Below are positions 22,901-35,599 of a stretch of 64,000 nt of DNA, piece after piece. The notes beneath the pieces are model-generated. The model saw only the letters and a list, made by a program, of their open reading frames with translations. It was not told the DNA's origin and ran no database searches. The first letter of the stretch is position 1. The number at the start of each line of letters is the position of its first letter. Both the position numbers and the translations under genes were made by a program. The DNA comes from Hsuehochloa calcarea (taxonomy: Eukaryota; Streptophyta; Magnoliopsida; Poales; Poaceae): contig CM070602.1 of assembly GCA_036346395.1 (NCBI GenBank), forward strand, positions 18,671,098-18,735,097, in the 5' to 3' direction.

Positions 22901-23600
22901 CGCCAACGCTTGCTCTGCCAGGACCCACAAGGAGCGGAGAACTGTCCATCTATCTGGACAACGATACAGTGGATTTCAACTCAGAAGGCTTCGACATCTT
23001 GCAATAGTGGCAAGCCCATAGGTTAACATATCTCGTGCTATCTATACTTGCACGTGATATGTTAACTGTTCATGTCTCTACGATTTTCTCTGAGTCTGTT
23101 TTCAGTCTTTCTGGAAGAATATTGGAGGAGAGAAGAACAAGTCCCATAAGTGAGATGGTGGAGATCCTTCTAACTGTGAAGGACCGGGAACAAGCTGATT
23201 CATGAACAGACACTCTGTGGAAAATCCAGAACTGTCAGAGGTGTTCGAAAATCTGTACTTAGACAATGACACCAACACATAGAATAAGGATGCATCATGT
23301 ATATAGAATTATAGAGCTACAGGTTGTACTATTTTTTCTTTGCCAAAGTTTCCTCATTTTGAGATTTTACTTAACGAATGTTTTAATGAGGTAGCCAGTT
23401 GGACATTAAGAAAGCTCTTTATTATATTTTTAATATGATTGTCTTATTTTTTTTAATTTTTATATCTACTTCTAAATTCTACATATTTTTTAGATTTTTA
23501 ATTTTTTTTTCAATTTTGACATAGCAAACGAACCACGTATTGCTTGACGGGCTAAACAAGCTCTGTGTCGGGCTGGGCCACCACCTGGCCTGGGCCGGCC
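19959..23600 (+). mobile_element. hAT-superfamily DNA transposon with decayed transposase
   Basis: The left end, TAGTCTTGGCCAAATGGGTCG, resembles the Dart/nDart-type rice hAT terminus (TAG-x-GGTGGCCAAACGGGC, from memory). Subterminal GGCC- and GGCACGAC-type motifs cluster at 20000-20180 and again at 20755-20785 and 23545-23600. The interior 20180-20780 is GC-rich, low-complexity and gives overlapping spurious frames. The transposase pseudogene follows at 21152-23205. I cannot find a matching right inverted repeat or 8-bp target duplication, so the right end may be truncated against the ARM-BTB gene promoter. Confidence 0.75.
21152..23205 (+). pseudogene. hAT (Ac-like) transposase pseudogene
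   Basis: Starts MDSPYNSFALGDYG. A BED-type zinc-finger region is visible (VVWENFDWT, then CKIYRHELSAKS, then GTG-H-L in the next frame). The RNase-H-like core includes LTSDIWSGRVREDYLSVVAH and, after another shift, ITLNNAASNSSAMDILTPV. Later segments are LHQRCTYHIMNLIVK, RWNSTYLML and LLDPRAKIDAF. The C-terminal hATC dimerisation block reads RDMLTVHVSTIFSESVFSLS near 23053-23112. Frameshifts at about 21467 and 21950 and stops near 21595, 22316 and 23005 inactivate it. The family cuts and pastes DNA with 8-bp target duplications. Confidence 0.88.
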
Positions 23601-23776
23601 CGCACGGTTCGAATAGAAGAGTACAGCGAGGAAAGTGTACATTTCTCACAGTAAAAGTGTTCAATTTTAACCGAACACGAAATAAATCCCGATTGGGCTG
23701 GGCGCTTTCTCTTTGCTTCCGCCCTTCCCTCGTCCTCAACCTCCGACAAATTCTCCCCTCGCCGTCTACCCCTCTA

Positions 23777-26700
23777 ATGGAGGCAGAGCAGCACCACCAC
23801 CACCAGCCGCAGCGCCCGCGCCGCAAGGGACAGAAGCGGAAGTTGGACGACGAGGCCGCCGCCTCCGCCTCGCCCGGCGGCGCCGCCGCCACCGCCGCCA
23901 CCGTCCCGTCGTCGCTCGGCAGCGCCGGCGCCGACGACGACAACGATGAGGACGACGGCTCCGCCGGACCCGAGATCTGCTGCCGCCACTCCCAGGCGGC
24001 GCTCTCCCGCGAGGTCCGCACGCAGGTCGACGCCCTCCACCGCTGCTTCTCGTGGCGCCACTCCGACCGCGCCACCGCCAAGCGCGCCACCCACGTCCTC
24101 GCCGAACTTGCCAAAAACGGTACCGCCCCCAACCCCAACCCCAACCCCAACCCCACGCCCACCACCCCGATCCGTGCTTTTCCGCCCCCTCTCCGCCGCC
24201 GTTACTGAGGTGGATCTGGTTGTTGCTTTCTACGCAGAGGATGTTGTTAACGTGATCGTAGAGGGCGGGGCCGTGCCGGTGTTGGTGTGTCACCTGAAGG
24301 AGCCCCCTGCTGTGGCGGTGGCGCAGGAGCAGCAGCAGCCGTGGCCGTTCGAGCATGAGGTCGAGAAGGGCGCTGCCTTCGCTCTCGGCCTCCTAGCCGT
24401 AAAGGTTACTTCGATTAATTTCCTGTTTGCTCCGTAGCTGAGTTTTTGCTTCCATCCCATTGCAATTCCTTGAATAATTGTTTTTTCTAAATTTTATGTG
24501 CGGCAGCTGTCTTAAATAGACCATTTCCTTAGCAAAATTTAACAGGACTATCTCCCCTCTCCCCTTCTCCCGCATATGTCTTCTCTCTTGTAAAGTTGTA
24601 ACCTCTCATGCCTTACATAAAAAAACCTTTGAACTTGATTTCAAGTTTTTAAGTAGGACATGCTTCAATCTTCCATAGTTCCCTTTAAGCAATACATGAA
24701 TATTAATGTTCTTGAGCATGACTGCTTCATCATTATGTTTTTAGCTAAGTTGCTTTGAGAAACTTAATCATTTATTACTGTGTATTGGTATAACAGCCTG
24801 AACATCAACAACTTATAGTTGATGCGGTGCCCTACCTCGGCTGGTGAATCTCCTAAAAAGGCATAAAAATGCTACAAATTTGAGGGCAGTTAACAGTGTT
24901 ATCAGGAGAGCAGCTGATGCAATTACCAACCTCGCTCATGAAAATAGCAACATCAAAACTTGTGTCAGGTTTTGTTCTATACTTTGCTGCTCGTTTGATG
25001 CTCCTTTTCCTTGGTTTTTTTTTCTGTGCTTGCTGATGGTTTTGATTTACTGCAGAATTCAAGGTGGAATCCCACCTCTTGTTGAATTGCTAGAATCGCA
25101 GGATCTTAAGGTGCAGAGGGCAGCTGCAGGGGCCTTGCGAACTTTGGCTTTTAAAAATGATGAAAACAAAAGCCAGGTAAGATATCAGTTTTTTAAAAAA
25201 TAAATGAGACCAACATTCATGTTAGATTTTAGCATTAGACTTGCATCCGCTTTTGCACGTATATTATTTTCGTACTTCTACATGTTGAATTTTCCCCTCA
25301 ATGCAGATTGTTGACTGCAATGCATTGCCAACTTTGATCTTAATGCTGCGATCAGAGGATGCTGCAATTCACTATGAAGCAGTAAGACACTGAGTAGTAT
25401 TCATATTTTTTGTTACAAACTGCACGTCTCTGGAAGAACCCTCGTTTGATTTTAGGATGGTGCTTACTTGTCATGTATCTATTAATTATACGGTTAATGT
25501 GTTACAGAAAAATAGTTATATGATTTCGAATTACGATAATTCTCCAGTTTTCTACAATCTTGAATGTTGAATCAACAATTATCCTAAGGTCTTGTGGAAT
25601 ATAAACTTCACATTGCTCATTCTGGACAGCTTATTGTTGAAATATAGTATTGCTTGGGAAACTTCCATGTGTTACATTAGGAATTTAGGAGCAATGCATA
25701 AACTATTCAACGTTTCCTGGCATGAAAAGTATGGGTTCATTAATATTTGCCTTAAAGCATAATCAAGTCCTTTATCCATGATAGTGGTCTTAAACTGGAT
25801 GTGTGAATACTGTAAATCTCACACTTGTATTGATGTGTATGCTAGAATATACTTCCGATAAACAATCATGTTGCACCATATAAGTGTTAAGATGTATTAG
25901 AATCCAGTTTCTGAAGTGTATTTACCTATGCTCGATAGATTTGTATGGAGTGGATGATTGCTATACTTTATTGGATGAAATGAACCTAGTGCATGAATCT
26001 TAACAATTATATGAGCATGGCCCACCAAGGAATTGCTAGAAAATCTTCTGATGACTAGTTCAAACTTCAAACTAATGACAAATCATATTGCAGACAAAGC
26101 AATAAATCTGCTCAAAATATATTTGTAAAACTTTGCTAGTTATCACTTATCAGAAGAGTAAATTGCACCAGAGGTCGTCAAACTTGCTGGTTGTGTATGT
26201 TAGGTCTTTGAACTAAATATTATCCTAGCATGAACTTGCTTAACTGAGCCAATTACGTCCATCCAAGGATAGAAATCGCCGATAACCGCGTTACCGGCGG
26301 TAACCGTTACGGTGGCGGCGGATTTGAAATCGGCGGGTTTTCGAGTTTACAAATTCAAATTTTGAATTTTGAATTTTGGTTGATTTTTAAGCAAATTTAA
26401 ACGAAATTCGACCGAGTTTTCTCCGAGAAAACCGGTAAACCGGCCGGTTACCGTTACCGGCCGCCGGCCGGGATTCCGGCCGGTTCCGGTTTTTCAATCC
26501 CGGAGTTGACATGTCAGGTCCATCCATAGGTTAAATGAAAGAAAAAAAATTGACATGTCAGGTGCCGAACTAGTAGAACAAGTTTTGAGGTCCCTATTCC
26601 CTAATTAGCAGAGGTAAGTATCCTTAAGGTCGCTACAATGGTCTGCCAGGTCATTTTTCTGTCACTTGACTAGAGGATGGGCATAAGTGGTACAATTAAG

Positions 26701-26970
26701 CAAGTTGAGGGTATCTGCCAGACTAAAATTGAATTTTAAGAACCTTAGTGACACAGCTGGGCAAGTTTGAGTACCTGTCCTTCAGTTTTTGTTTTATAAG
26801 CACGGTGAGGAAAAAATGGTTGAACTACTGCTTACTAAATGGTAGTTATGCATTTCACTGTCTTAACAAATACTAGGTGATCAACTCTTTCTTGAAAAGA
26901 TAACTGAAATTGAGTGCCATATTCATGGCAACAGTAAGATAGGGCTTGAGACTATATGTACTTGCTACTT

Positions 26971-27017
<47 letters not shown>

Positions 27018-30000
27018 TCTGCATCAGCCACTTGGAACATGTTTACTCAATAATAGAGTACTTGATCCCGTGGTGTTTATATAAAGCAAGTGAATTGCAT
27101 GAAAATAGTCTCATTACTTGCCTCTATACTTCCAACAAGTATTTCTATCAGTTATATGTATACTCGCACATGCATATACTTCTGCACAGTACAAGGCTGC
27201 CTGTTCTGTATAACATTTTTTTTTGAACGATCTAATATGTACTGTGACAATCTTGGAATATCACCCTACTCTTGCTAGCTCTATATATCATATCTTTATT
27301 GCAGTGCATGCCAATAAATATTCTCTGTTGGCATATTAGGTTGGCGTCATTGGAAATTTGGTTCATTCATCCCCAAATATCAAGAAAGAGGTTCTTAATG
27401 CAGGGGCCCTGCAACCTGTAATTGGGTTACTAAGGTATGATCGTCATATGCAGTTTAGGATCATAGTTTTTAACTGTATCTGTAGAGAATTGAGTGCTTG
27501 TAGCTTATTGTATATATTTGTTGAATTCTGCTCAAATACTACTGGTAACTCAAATTCTATATATTTTTTAGTTCTGTATGAGAACTTTTGATATTTTGAA
27601 TTACAATAATAATGACTGCATGCTTTATTGAACATGCCTTACGCTTAATTACTGTGAAGACACCATTGTACATGTGTTTCTGAGTGCTGATTAACTTTGC
27701 TGCTTTAAACTAAGAAGAATATGCTGGTTATGATCTTATGATTGTTTCAAGTGTAAGCTTGGGCATAGCAAATTATCTTTTAATCAAGATTCACACCCTC
27801 TGTATTCTATAGCATCATCCCATTCAAATGAGAAGGCCTCTTATTATCCTTTCAATCTCATAAAAGTGTATGAGGATTTGATATTGGCCTGAGTCTGTGC
27901 TCTCAGCCCATTTCAAGAATCTCTGCTTGATCTATAAAGTGCTTCTTTTAGTGTGCAGTTCCTGCTGTATGGAAAGCCAAAGAGAGGCTGCTTTATTGCT
28001 AGGGCAGTTTGCTTGGCCGACTCTGATTGCAAGGTGCTTGATTATGCTTCATTCGTTGCTAGCTCCTTGTTTTAATTCCTTTGTGACGAGCGATGGATTG
28101 GAAGAGCAAGAAACAAAATCAAAGTTCTTTTCCCCTAATATAATACTTTTGTGTGAGAAATATCATTGATCTACTATGTGTTACATCCTTAAGGCATTGT
28201 TATGCGAGTTGTACTTACTAAATATTTTATCACGCATGATAGAGAATTGGAAATGTAGACTTCAAGGAATGGTGAATCAAAAGAATGCAGAATGGTGTTT
28301 TTTCAGCCATTCTTTTCTAAACATTTTATGCATATATGTGTGTTTTCAGGTCCATATTGTGCAAAGGGGTGCAGTCCAGCCACTGATTGAAATGTTACAG
28401 TCAGCTGATGTCCAACTCCGGGAAATGTCTGCTTTTGCCCTTGGGAGGCTTGCCCAGGTTAAAATTTTCATTCTGTTCTCAACTTCTCATGTACTCAACA
28501 ATGCTAATCCGATTGTTGTTGTTTGCCATCTGGTTTTACTTTATGTATTTTGTCAAATTTCCTGCTCCCTCGTTTTCTATGTTGATGGCAACTTTATGTT
28601 GGGATTGCAAAGATAGCAATATGTTCAGGGCAAAATTTGTAATGACTATTCATTCTTGGAAGAATTGACATAAGGTTGACACAGGTCATGTATAATGTAC
28701 CATTAATAATTGAAGTAATACAGCTCATTATCCATACAGGCAAAGTTTCCAGACTTACTGTTGAGCCTTTGAAATGTTGGTTGCACAGAATGGTGCCTTT
28801 TGTCTGTGTATGCTGCTATGTTTCTCCACTGTATCCACTATCCTGTGATGAGTAACCCTGCCTTCAGGAATGGCCCTGAGGGAAAGGCCCCATTTTGTCA
28901 CTAGCAGTTTCTTGCAGAGTGACAACATGGATGCTGTTGACATCCATGGTGAAGTCACTTGTATAAAATACATCATTATTAGCATTAACAAAACTACATA
29001 AGATTATCTGGCTAGTTTAACATAATAGATGATCCCCATGAAACCAGACTAGGTTAAACTGCAGTATTACAGATTTATGTACATAAACCAAAATACCAAC
29101 ATCTTAGAATGGCGATACTAACATCTTTGGTCTACATAAGCCAAAGGCCTCCATATGTACCCTGGTGTCACTTCGTGTGCAATGCACCGGCTGAAACACT
29201 AAGTCCAAATGGTCGTTGGTTTATCATGTTGGATATATTATTTTTGCATACCAATTTTTATCTGGACTCCATACAGCACATTCTGTATGACCTAATGTTA
29301 GTGATCAAGAGTCCAGATATTGCAGACACAAGCCAAGCTATTTCCTTTTCAAAGTCGTCCTTAGCTGTAAACTTTTCAAAGATGGGACGGGAAAACAAAA
29401 TAGTTGTCAATCAGGTTTAGCATTGTATCTTTGGGGTTAGTAAAGGCTTAGCCCTTTTTAAAATAGTTTCTTTAGCTTAATTGTAAAGTGTATGGCCAAT
29501 TTGAGATAAAATCATTTGTTTCCCAGGACACACATAACCAAGCAGGTATTGCATATAATGGTGGTTTGGTGCCTTTACTAAAGCTTCTTGACTCAAAAAA
29601 TGGGTCTCTGCAACATAATGCTGCATTTGCCCTTTACGGAGTTGCGGACAATGAGGTAATTCATAATTATTCAAACAAAAGAGTAACCCATATTTCTCAA
29701 AACCGTGTTTTCCACTTAATAATTTCATGTTTCTTCTGAAAAGGGAATGAACTCATCTTCCTTTTCGTTGTTTCACGAAGGTCTCTCTTACTTTAATGGC
29801 TCCAAAATAAATGGTTTCTTTTTCTTCTTATAGGACTATGTCTCTGACTTCATTAAAGTAGGAGGTGTCAAAAGTTGCAAGCTGGGAATTTATTGTCCAG
29901 GTACGTCAACCATCATAGTATAGATTGGTTAATTTTGTTGTAACTGAGTTTGGTTAAGTCATTTTTTATTTTATTTCAGGCAACAAAGGACTGTGTAGCT

Positions 30001-33000
30001 AAGACATTGAAGAGGTTAGAGGAGAAGATAAATGGACGAGTAAGCTGTGCTCACCAGTTCTTTTTTCCTTATTTACCATGCTGTAGTATTTAGTCCAGTT
30101 GGTTGCCATGTGATCTTTTACAGGTGTTAAAACACTTGGTTTATCTGATGAGAGTAGGAGAAAAGTTTGTGCAGAGGCGTGTTGCTCTGGCTTTGGCACA
30201 CCTCTGTTCCCCTGAAGATCAAAGAACAATTTTTATTGATAATAACGGTATGAACAATTTTACATCCGCCAAAAAGTGTACTCTTTTATTTCCGATGTGT
30301 TTTGTACTTCATGTATTAAATTCTGAGTTAATTCAGGTCTTGACTTGCTTCTTGATCTTCTGGTTTCGGTGAGCCTGAAACATCAACAAGATGGTTCAGT
30401 AGCACTGTACAAATTGGCCAACAAAGCTGCAGCACTCTCTCCCATGGATGCTGCACCTCCATCTCCAACACCGCAGGTTAGGAAAAAGGCTGATTTTTTT
30501 TAATTAAACTCAACTTTGGCTTATTTACGCCATTTAAAGTGAATATAATGTCTTTATGAGCTGAATATGGTGCATTATGCAAAAGATCTTCACAATGATA
30601 AGAAATACAATGTGGTAATGCTCAGGTGCACTTGGATTTCATTTTGTATAATCAATGTGGAAAGGGCTATTTGTCAAACAAAAGGGCCCAAAAGTAACAC
30701 AACCAAACCAGCCAAATGCTGCCTGATAATCATGTTGATTTTCTTTATTGACGGAAATCAGGGTGGATATATTAAAAGAAGTAAATATATAACATAGGTT
30801 CTGGCCTTTGCTAACTCTAGGACGTCCTAGGACTAGTTAAACATAGAATTGCTTAGAAAAATGTAGCAGTACTTCAACTGCAATGTTGTGACATTTGTCA
30901 AAAAATCTTGCAATTTATTGACCGTGAGAACATTCTTATACAACTACTGCAATGTTTCATTAGAGCTACTCAATGTGAGTATTAACAACTAAAATTTTAA
31001 TGCAAATTTTGAGTCGAAAATGCAACAGCAGGTTCCGTAAATACCAAGTAATATATGCTTGTATTTATGTTTTGTCATGATATTTTATTTTTGTTCTTTT
31101 TTCCTATTCGGAGGGAACGTTGTGAAACCTTTTGGTTTTCCTTTTGCTAGATAGGTCTCTCCTGCAATGTGTTTGCCATTAGAATTTTAATTGGATTTTA
31201 GTTGTCTTGCTAGAGGTTGCATATGGAAACTACTGTCCAACAATTGATTGGTTTGGCTCAAAATCTGGCTTTTTCACAAACGGTTCAAAAACCGTCTGCG
31301 ATAACCTCATGTCATTACTGGCCCATAAACTCAGACGGCTCACCAAACTGTCTGTGATGACGTTTTTGAACCATCTTATGGTCTGTGATGACGTTTTTGA
31401 ACCGTCTGTGAAGTCCTTTTTTGTAGTAGTTAGAGGAGATAAAGCTTTGCATTGAAAACGAGCTATGGACGATATAAAGCCATCGGGTAGCTAGGAGTGT
31501 GCTATCACTGGTGAGGGGCACGTCGCCATCAGCGATGGTGAAAAGATTCTCCATATCGTTAGGTAACGACTAAAGCAGACATACCGACATCAGTGAAAAT
31601 GGGAGGTTGTCGTGGTTAGTGAGAAACAATAACGTTGAGTTGGCCAACGTCGAAGAAGAGGAATGACCGACACGAGAGAAGATGACATCGAGTATGTATA
31701 ACATCATACATGTGTATGTATATGCGTGCATCCGTACGGGATGCACGAATAGAAGCGCGAACGTACAGAGGTGGGAGGAGTAAAAAGCTTTGAGTAGACA
31801 TGGCGAAGTTGTAGGCAATAGACTTGGGGTCACCAGAGAGAGTGTGATATGTCCCCAGCTGGGATTAGCAACGGTTGCATGTGTATGCATGTTGATGTCA
31901 TAACAGCTAGCAATAAGCAATAATTGAGAAGTAAAAGATAACTATGTGGTAAAGTATTGCATTGGAAAAAGTAGCAGCTGAAAGGGATCAATCAAGATTT
32001 GGGTTTACTGTTGGAGGTTGTAGCAAAAAAAGATGTGACGACAAGAGATAGAAGACACGGTTCGGTGGGTAGTCGGCATGTGAGGAAAGATAAGTTCAAG
32101 GTAGATCGTCCATGGTGCATCGGTGTATGCGTGAACAGAGTACTCTAATACCATGTAAACTAATAAGTTAATTTGCCGTACACATAATTAACGTATTGTT
32201 TGAGATTAAATAGAGTTACATGTGCATGCATACAATTTGGAAAAAAATAACTAAGAGTAAGAATAGGGGTGTGCAACTACATGATTTATGAGTGATGGGG
32301 AGTAATTAGTTTCTAAGAACCCCAAAAACTTATTATGCTCAATGATTTTCTTTCTTCCATCAAAGCTCGTACTTCAATTACGTTCCTCAGGTTGTACTTT
32401 CCTTCAAGATTTTGTTGTCATTTCCAATGCTTATGATATACTAAAAATCTAAATAGTCTACACGATACGTAAATATATTCTCAATCACTTATACAAACTT
32501 CAAAACAAATCTAGCCGTGCAAATGCGCGGGCCACCCTGTTAGTTTCATCTATCGTATTGTTGTCCTATTATTTGGTGTATCGTGCGAACAAGGCCCCTG
32601 CGTATATGTTCTTCATAGTCCAATGGTTGGCATTGCCATCCATAACTAGCATTACAATTCTCAATCTTGATCTTGCTGCCTGACCTCACTGTCCATCTTG
32701 ATCATGCTATTGGTCCTACTGCTGTTGCCATCTAAATCTAACAACGTGGTTTTCCTCATGAGGCATGTAAATTGATATAGATGTTGCCTCATCTTACAAA
32801 TTGCCTGACAGCTTCATCTGAGCCAATTCAACACATCTCGTATTCACGGCTATGTGTGATTTCCCATTTCATGTCTTTTCAGATGTGCACGTCACAGCTT
32901 TCCACTTTCTGCGCTAGCCATGCATTCATTTCCATTGCTGGGGATGTGTCACACACACAAAACTGTCAAAAAAAATAGAAATTTTGTCAGACATGATCCA

Positions 33001-34421
33001 GGAGAGTTATTAGCAAGATTTGAATTCACCTAAGAGTTGGTGTGTGTGGACTTCTCTGAATTAATTTTTCCTTAGCCTGGCACGTGCAACCTGTTGGGAT
33101 ACAGATATTCTGTCATCTGATTTTGATTTTATACTGCTTGGCAGTCTGTTCCTAATAGTTGACAGGCTTTAGCTTGCTCCATCCTGGGTTTGTTTAACAA
33201 GGTTTCCCAATAAACCCTAAGTTGTGCATTCCTTGACCAAAAGATATAATACTGAGGATTGGTGATTGATCCACCCATAATTTTTCTATCGCTGTTACTA
33301 AATATATTTTACATTGCAGGTTTATCTTGGCGAGCAATATGTGAACAGTTCAACACTTTCAGATGTTACCTTCTTGGTGGAAGGTTCGTAGTATTTTGGA
33401 CCCTGCTGTCATCAGAAGTTACTTAAGATAATTGCTGTTTTTCATTAGGTCCATGGTAATCGCATTCCCTGTGTTTCGTGAGGAAAACGCTTTTATGCAC
33501 ACAGAATTGCTTTGCTTGCTTCTTGGATGCATTTAGTGCAATGTTCGATGGTGGATATAGGGTGAGTCTTGCCATAACATAATATTCCTTTTCTGGTTGG
33601 AAGAAGTGGATCTTGTTTCCTAGTTGAAAAATTCCCTGTTGTAAATAGTTTTCAGCTTTCAAAGAATCTCACTGTGTCTCAACTCAAATGCTGTTTTCTT
33701 AACCAGGAAAAGGATGCAAGAGACATAGAAATTCCAAATATCAGGTGGGGCGTGTTCGAACTCATGATGAGGTCAGTAAGTCAATGAGGTTTCTTACTTC
33801 TTGTTTGGTTCAAAACTTCAAATATCTGCATTTGTATTGTTTCCTTTTCTTTTGAGTCAATGCCTGCTAAATTGAAGTTTGAAAACATCCTATCTGGTTT
33901 ATGCAGATTTATCTATACAGGATCAGTGGAGGTAACCAGTGATATTGCTCAGGATCTTCTTAGAGCTGCCGATCAGTATCTGTTAGAAGGCCTCAAACGC
34001 CTCTGTGAATATACAATTGTGCAGGTGATTAGTGAAGTTACTCCTATGTTCTTTGTTTAAACTGCTGATTACATCTGACTTAATGCATATTTTGGCCTTG
34101 CAGGACGTGAATTTAGATAACGTCTCTGACATGTATGACTTATCCGAAGCATTTCATGCCATGTCACTGAGGCATACATGTGTGTTGTTTATTTTGGAGC
34201 AGTTTGAGAAGATTTGCACCAGACCTGGGTATCTTCTCTCCCTAATAAACCTTGATATAGGGCCACCACATGGGTGCATTATCTAACGCGCTTTATGTAA
34301 CAAAATTCTTCTAACTTGCCATTTTGCCATGCAGTTTCCCCCAGCTGATCCAGCGCATCATCCCGAGCTCCGCAGCTTCTTCGCTAAGGCACTAAGGCCA
34401 AGCCACAGGAACGCTGCGTAG
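23777..34421 (+). CDS. ARM-repeat/BTB-domain protein, ARIA/ABAP1-like; frame broken by six 1-bp deletions
   Basis: Nineteen coding exons with GT-AG borders: 23777-24119, 24238-24404, 24797-24968, 25056-25176, 25307-25381, 27340-27434, 27959-28033, 28350-28457, 29527-29655, 29834-29900, 29980-30039, 30124-30247, 30337-30476, 33320-33383, 33483-33561, 33707-33771, 33907-34024, 34104-34228, 34335-34421. Allowing for the deletions the product is about 739 residues: a basic KRKL N-terminus, armadillo repeats (GGIPPLVELLESQDLKVQ; GAVQPLIEMLQSADVQLREM; GGLVPLLKLLDSKNGSLQHN) and a C-terminal BTB/POZ domain (SDVTFLVEG...MFDGGYREKDARD). Arabidopsis ARIA acts in ABA signalling with ABF2, and ABAP1 represses DNA-replication licensing; which role applies is unknown. 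Apparent 1-bp losses lie near 24825, 28015, 29867, 29884, 33523 and 34363. Introns carry transposon insertions. The start is the first ATG of the GC-rich exon. Confidence 0.9.
26265..26517. mobile_element. MITE-like insertion with CCGG/TTACCGG motifs in an ARM-BTB intron (tentative)
   Basis: A block rich in CCGGTAACC/GGTTACCGG motifs around an AT-rich core (AAATTTTGAATTTTG). GTCCATCC occurs at 26257-26264 and 26518-26525, as expected of an 8-bp target duplication. Terminal inverted repeats are not convincing. The same motif set forms the delimited element at 53083-53350. Confidence 0.5.
26974..27011. repeat. (TA)n microsatellite in intron 5 of the ARM-BTB gene
   Basis: About 38 bp of uninterrupted TA repeat. 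Confidence 0.95.
31250..31432. mobile_element. CACTA-type transposon end in intron 13 of the ARM-BTB gene
   Basis: The right edge TTTTTTGTAGTAGTT resembles the inverted CACTACTACAAAAAA terminus of CACTA elements. Subterminal repeats precede it: GTCTGTGATGACGTTTTTGA occurs twice, about 30 bp apart, and inverted AACGGTTCAAAAACCGTCTG lies near 31279. The left limit is not clear. Confidence 0.6.
31440..33300. other. Rest of long intron 13 of the ARM-BTB gene
   Basis: The intron runs 30477-33319 (2.84 kb), much longer than its neighbours. Sequence 31440-32540 has no conserved coding frame and a different texture (many GACGT/CGTCG strings), suggesting another inserted repeat. I can name no family. 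Confidence 0.4.
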
Positions 34422-35599
34422 CCATGAACCCACAACTTCCACAACCATTGACACCACCATCATCTGACAGGTGCTGCTGGAGATCTTGTACAGCTAAAGT
34501 TTCTGGCGTCGGACATTGCCATTCCGTGGTATCTGTTGTGGCCTTCTGGGGCACATGATGGCCGGGTCCTCAATTAACATCAGCAACAATGTAACATCTT
34601 TTCTTTATTCGATTATTATTCAGTGCTCACCATGGTAAGAGTAAGTGTAAGGTTATAGAGAACCGGTGGTTAGTCAAGTGCCAGACCAGCCTAGGCTGGC
34701 ATAGGTTTAATTTGTTGGCCTCGACCGAATTTGTCGGTCTTGGCATAGTCACCTGAGTTTAGGGTCACTTGCAGTTGACAGCTCCGTGTATGTGGGATGT
34801 GGAGAGGATAAGCTTGAGCGGTGTAATGGCAATCGGTGTTCTTCGTGTTGTCGACAATGCAGAAATGTGTTATCGGTTTGGCGTCTTCTTCCAACTTGGC
34901 ATGGACAACGGATGGCATGCCACCCGGCCTCGCCTGACGTCGGGGGACAGGGACAAATACGGGAGTAGGCGCCGCTATCACGTAAGCGGCGTAGCGCCAT
35001 CCGTTTTGCCGGGTCTCCTGCCCCCGTGCGTGCGTGCGTGCTGTCCCTTTGGGTTTGTTTGATCGAGTGTCCGACGGCTGGGACCAACCGACCAAGGAAG
35101 AAGGCCAGACTGACTTGTGAGCGCCATGATCCAACGGCTGGCGCCTAGGAAGAAGCTAGTTCGATGTGCAAATAAGTAGGCTTTCCAGATGAGCTACTGC
35201 GGAAAAGCTTACGGAGAAGCAAACAAATTGCCTGAATTTTACGCCAGTTCCCTCCTAGATTACCGTGTTTGGATCAGATGCGTTGTCCGTGTGGGCCCCA
35301 CTACTAGTCCGCCTCAGCTTGGATAATATATTTCTTTCTGACTAGGCAAGTACGACTAGTACAAGCTTTAGTGCGATGTCGAGGACGCATCGGTTTCATG
35401 TTCCTGCTATTGGTCTTCGCCGATCGCAAGTATGTCGTAAATCATCCTACGATATCTTACGATCCTAAGTCGTTAAGCGACTAAATTTTTATACGATTAT
35501 ATCAATTAAGATCACTCTATAATTTTAATTTTATACGTTGTGTAAATAAATACAGAGCAGTTAATATACGTCATTATCCTCTGGTACAACTGCATTTAC
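34422..35599. other. 3' flank of the ARM-BTB gene and intergenic sequence
   Basis: The first few hundred bases are probably the 3' UTR. No gene is recognised. Frames at 34690-35130 on both strands are mutual shadows without family resemblance. Confidence 0.45.

Noticed and set aside
23540..23776. Upstream in-frame extension of the ARM-BTB protein from 23540
   Set aside because: It would translate hAT subterminal sequence; the ATG at 23777 precedes family-like sequence and is preceded by a plausible leader.
24126..24154. Telomere-like run of CCCCAA units in intron 1 of the ARM-BTB gene
   Set aside because: The unit is CCCCAA, not the plant CCCTAAA, and there are only about four copies in a GC-rich intron start; simple repeat.
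23479..24356. Long minus-strand frames opposite exon 1 of the ARM-BTB gene
   Set aside because: Antisense shadows of a GC-rich first exon; composition is Gly/Arg low complexity.
34691..35134. 147-codon minus-strand and 97-codon plus-strand frames
   Set aside because: They overlap as mutual shadows, lack splice or start context and have no recognisable domain.
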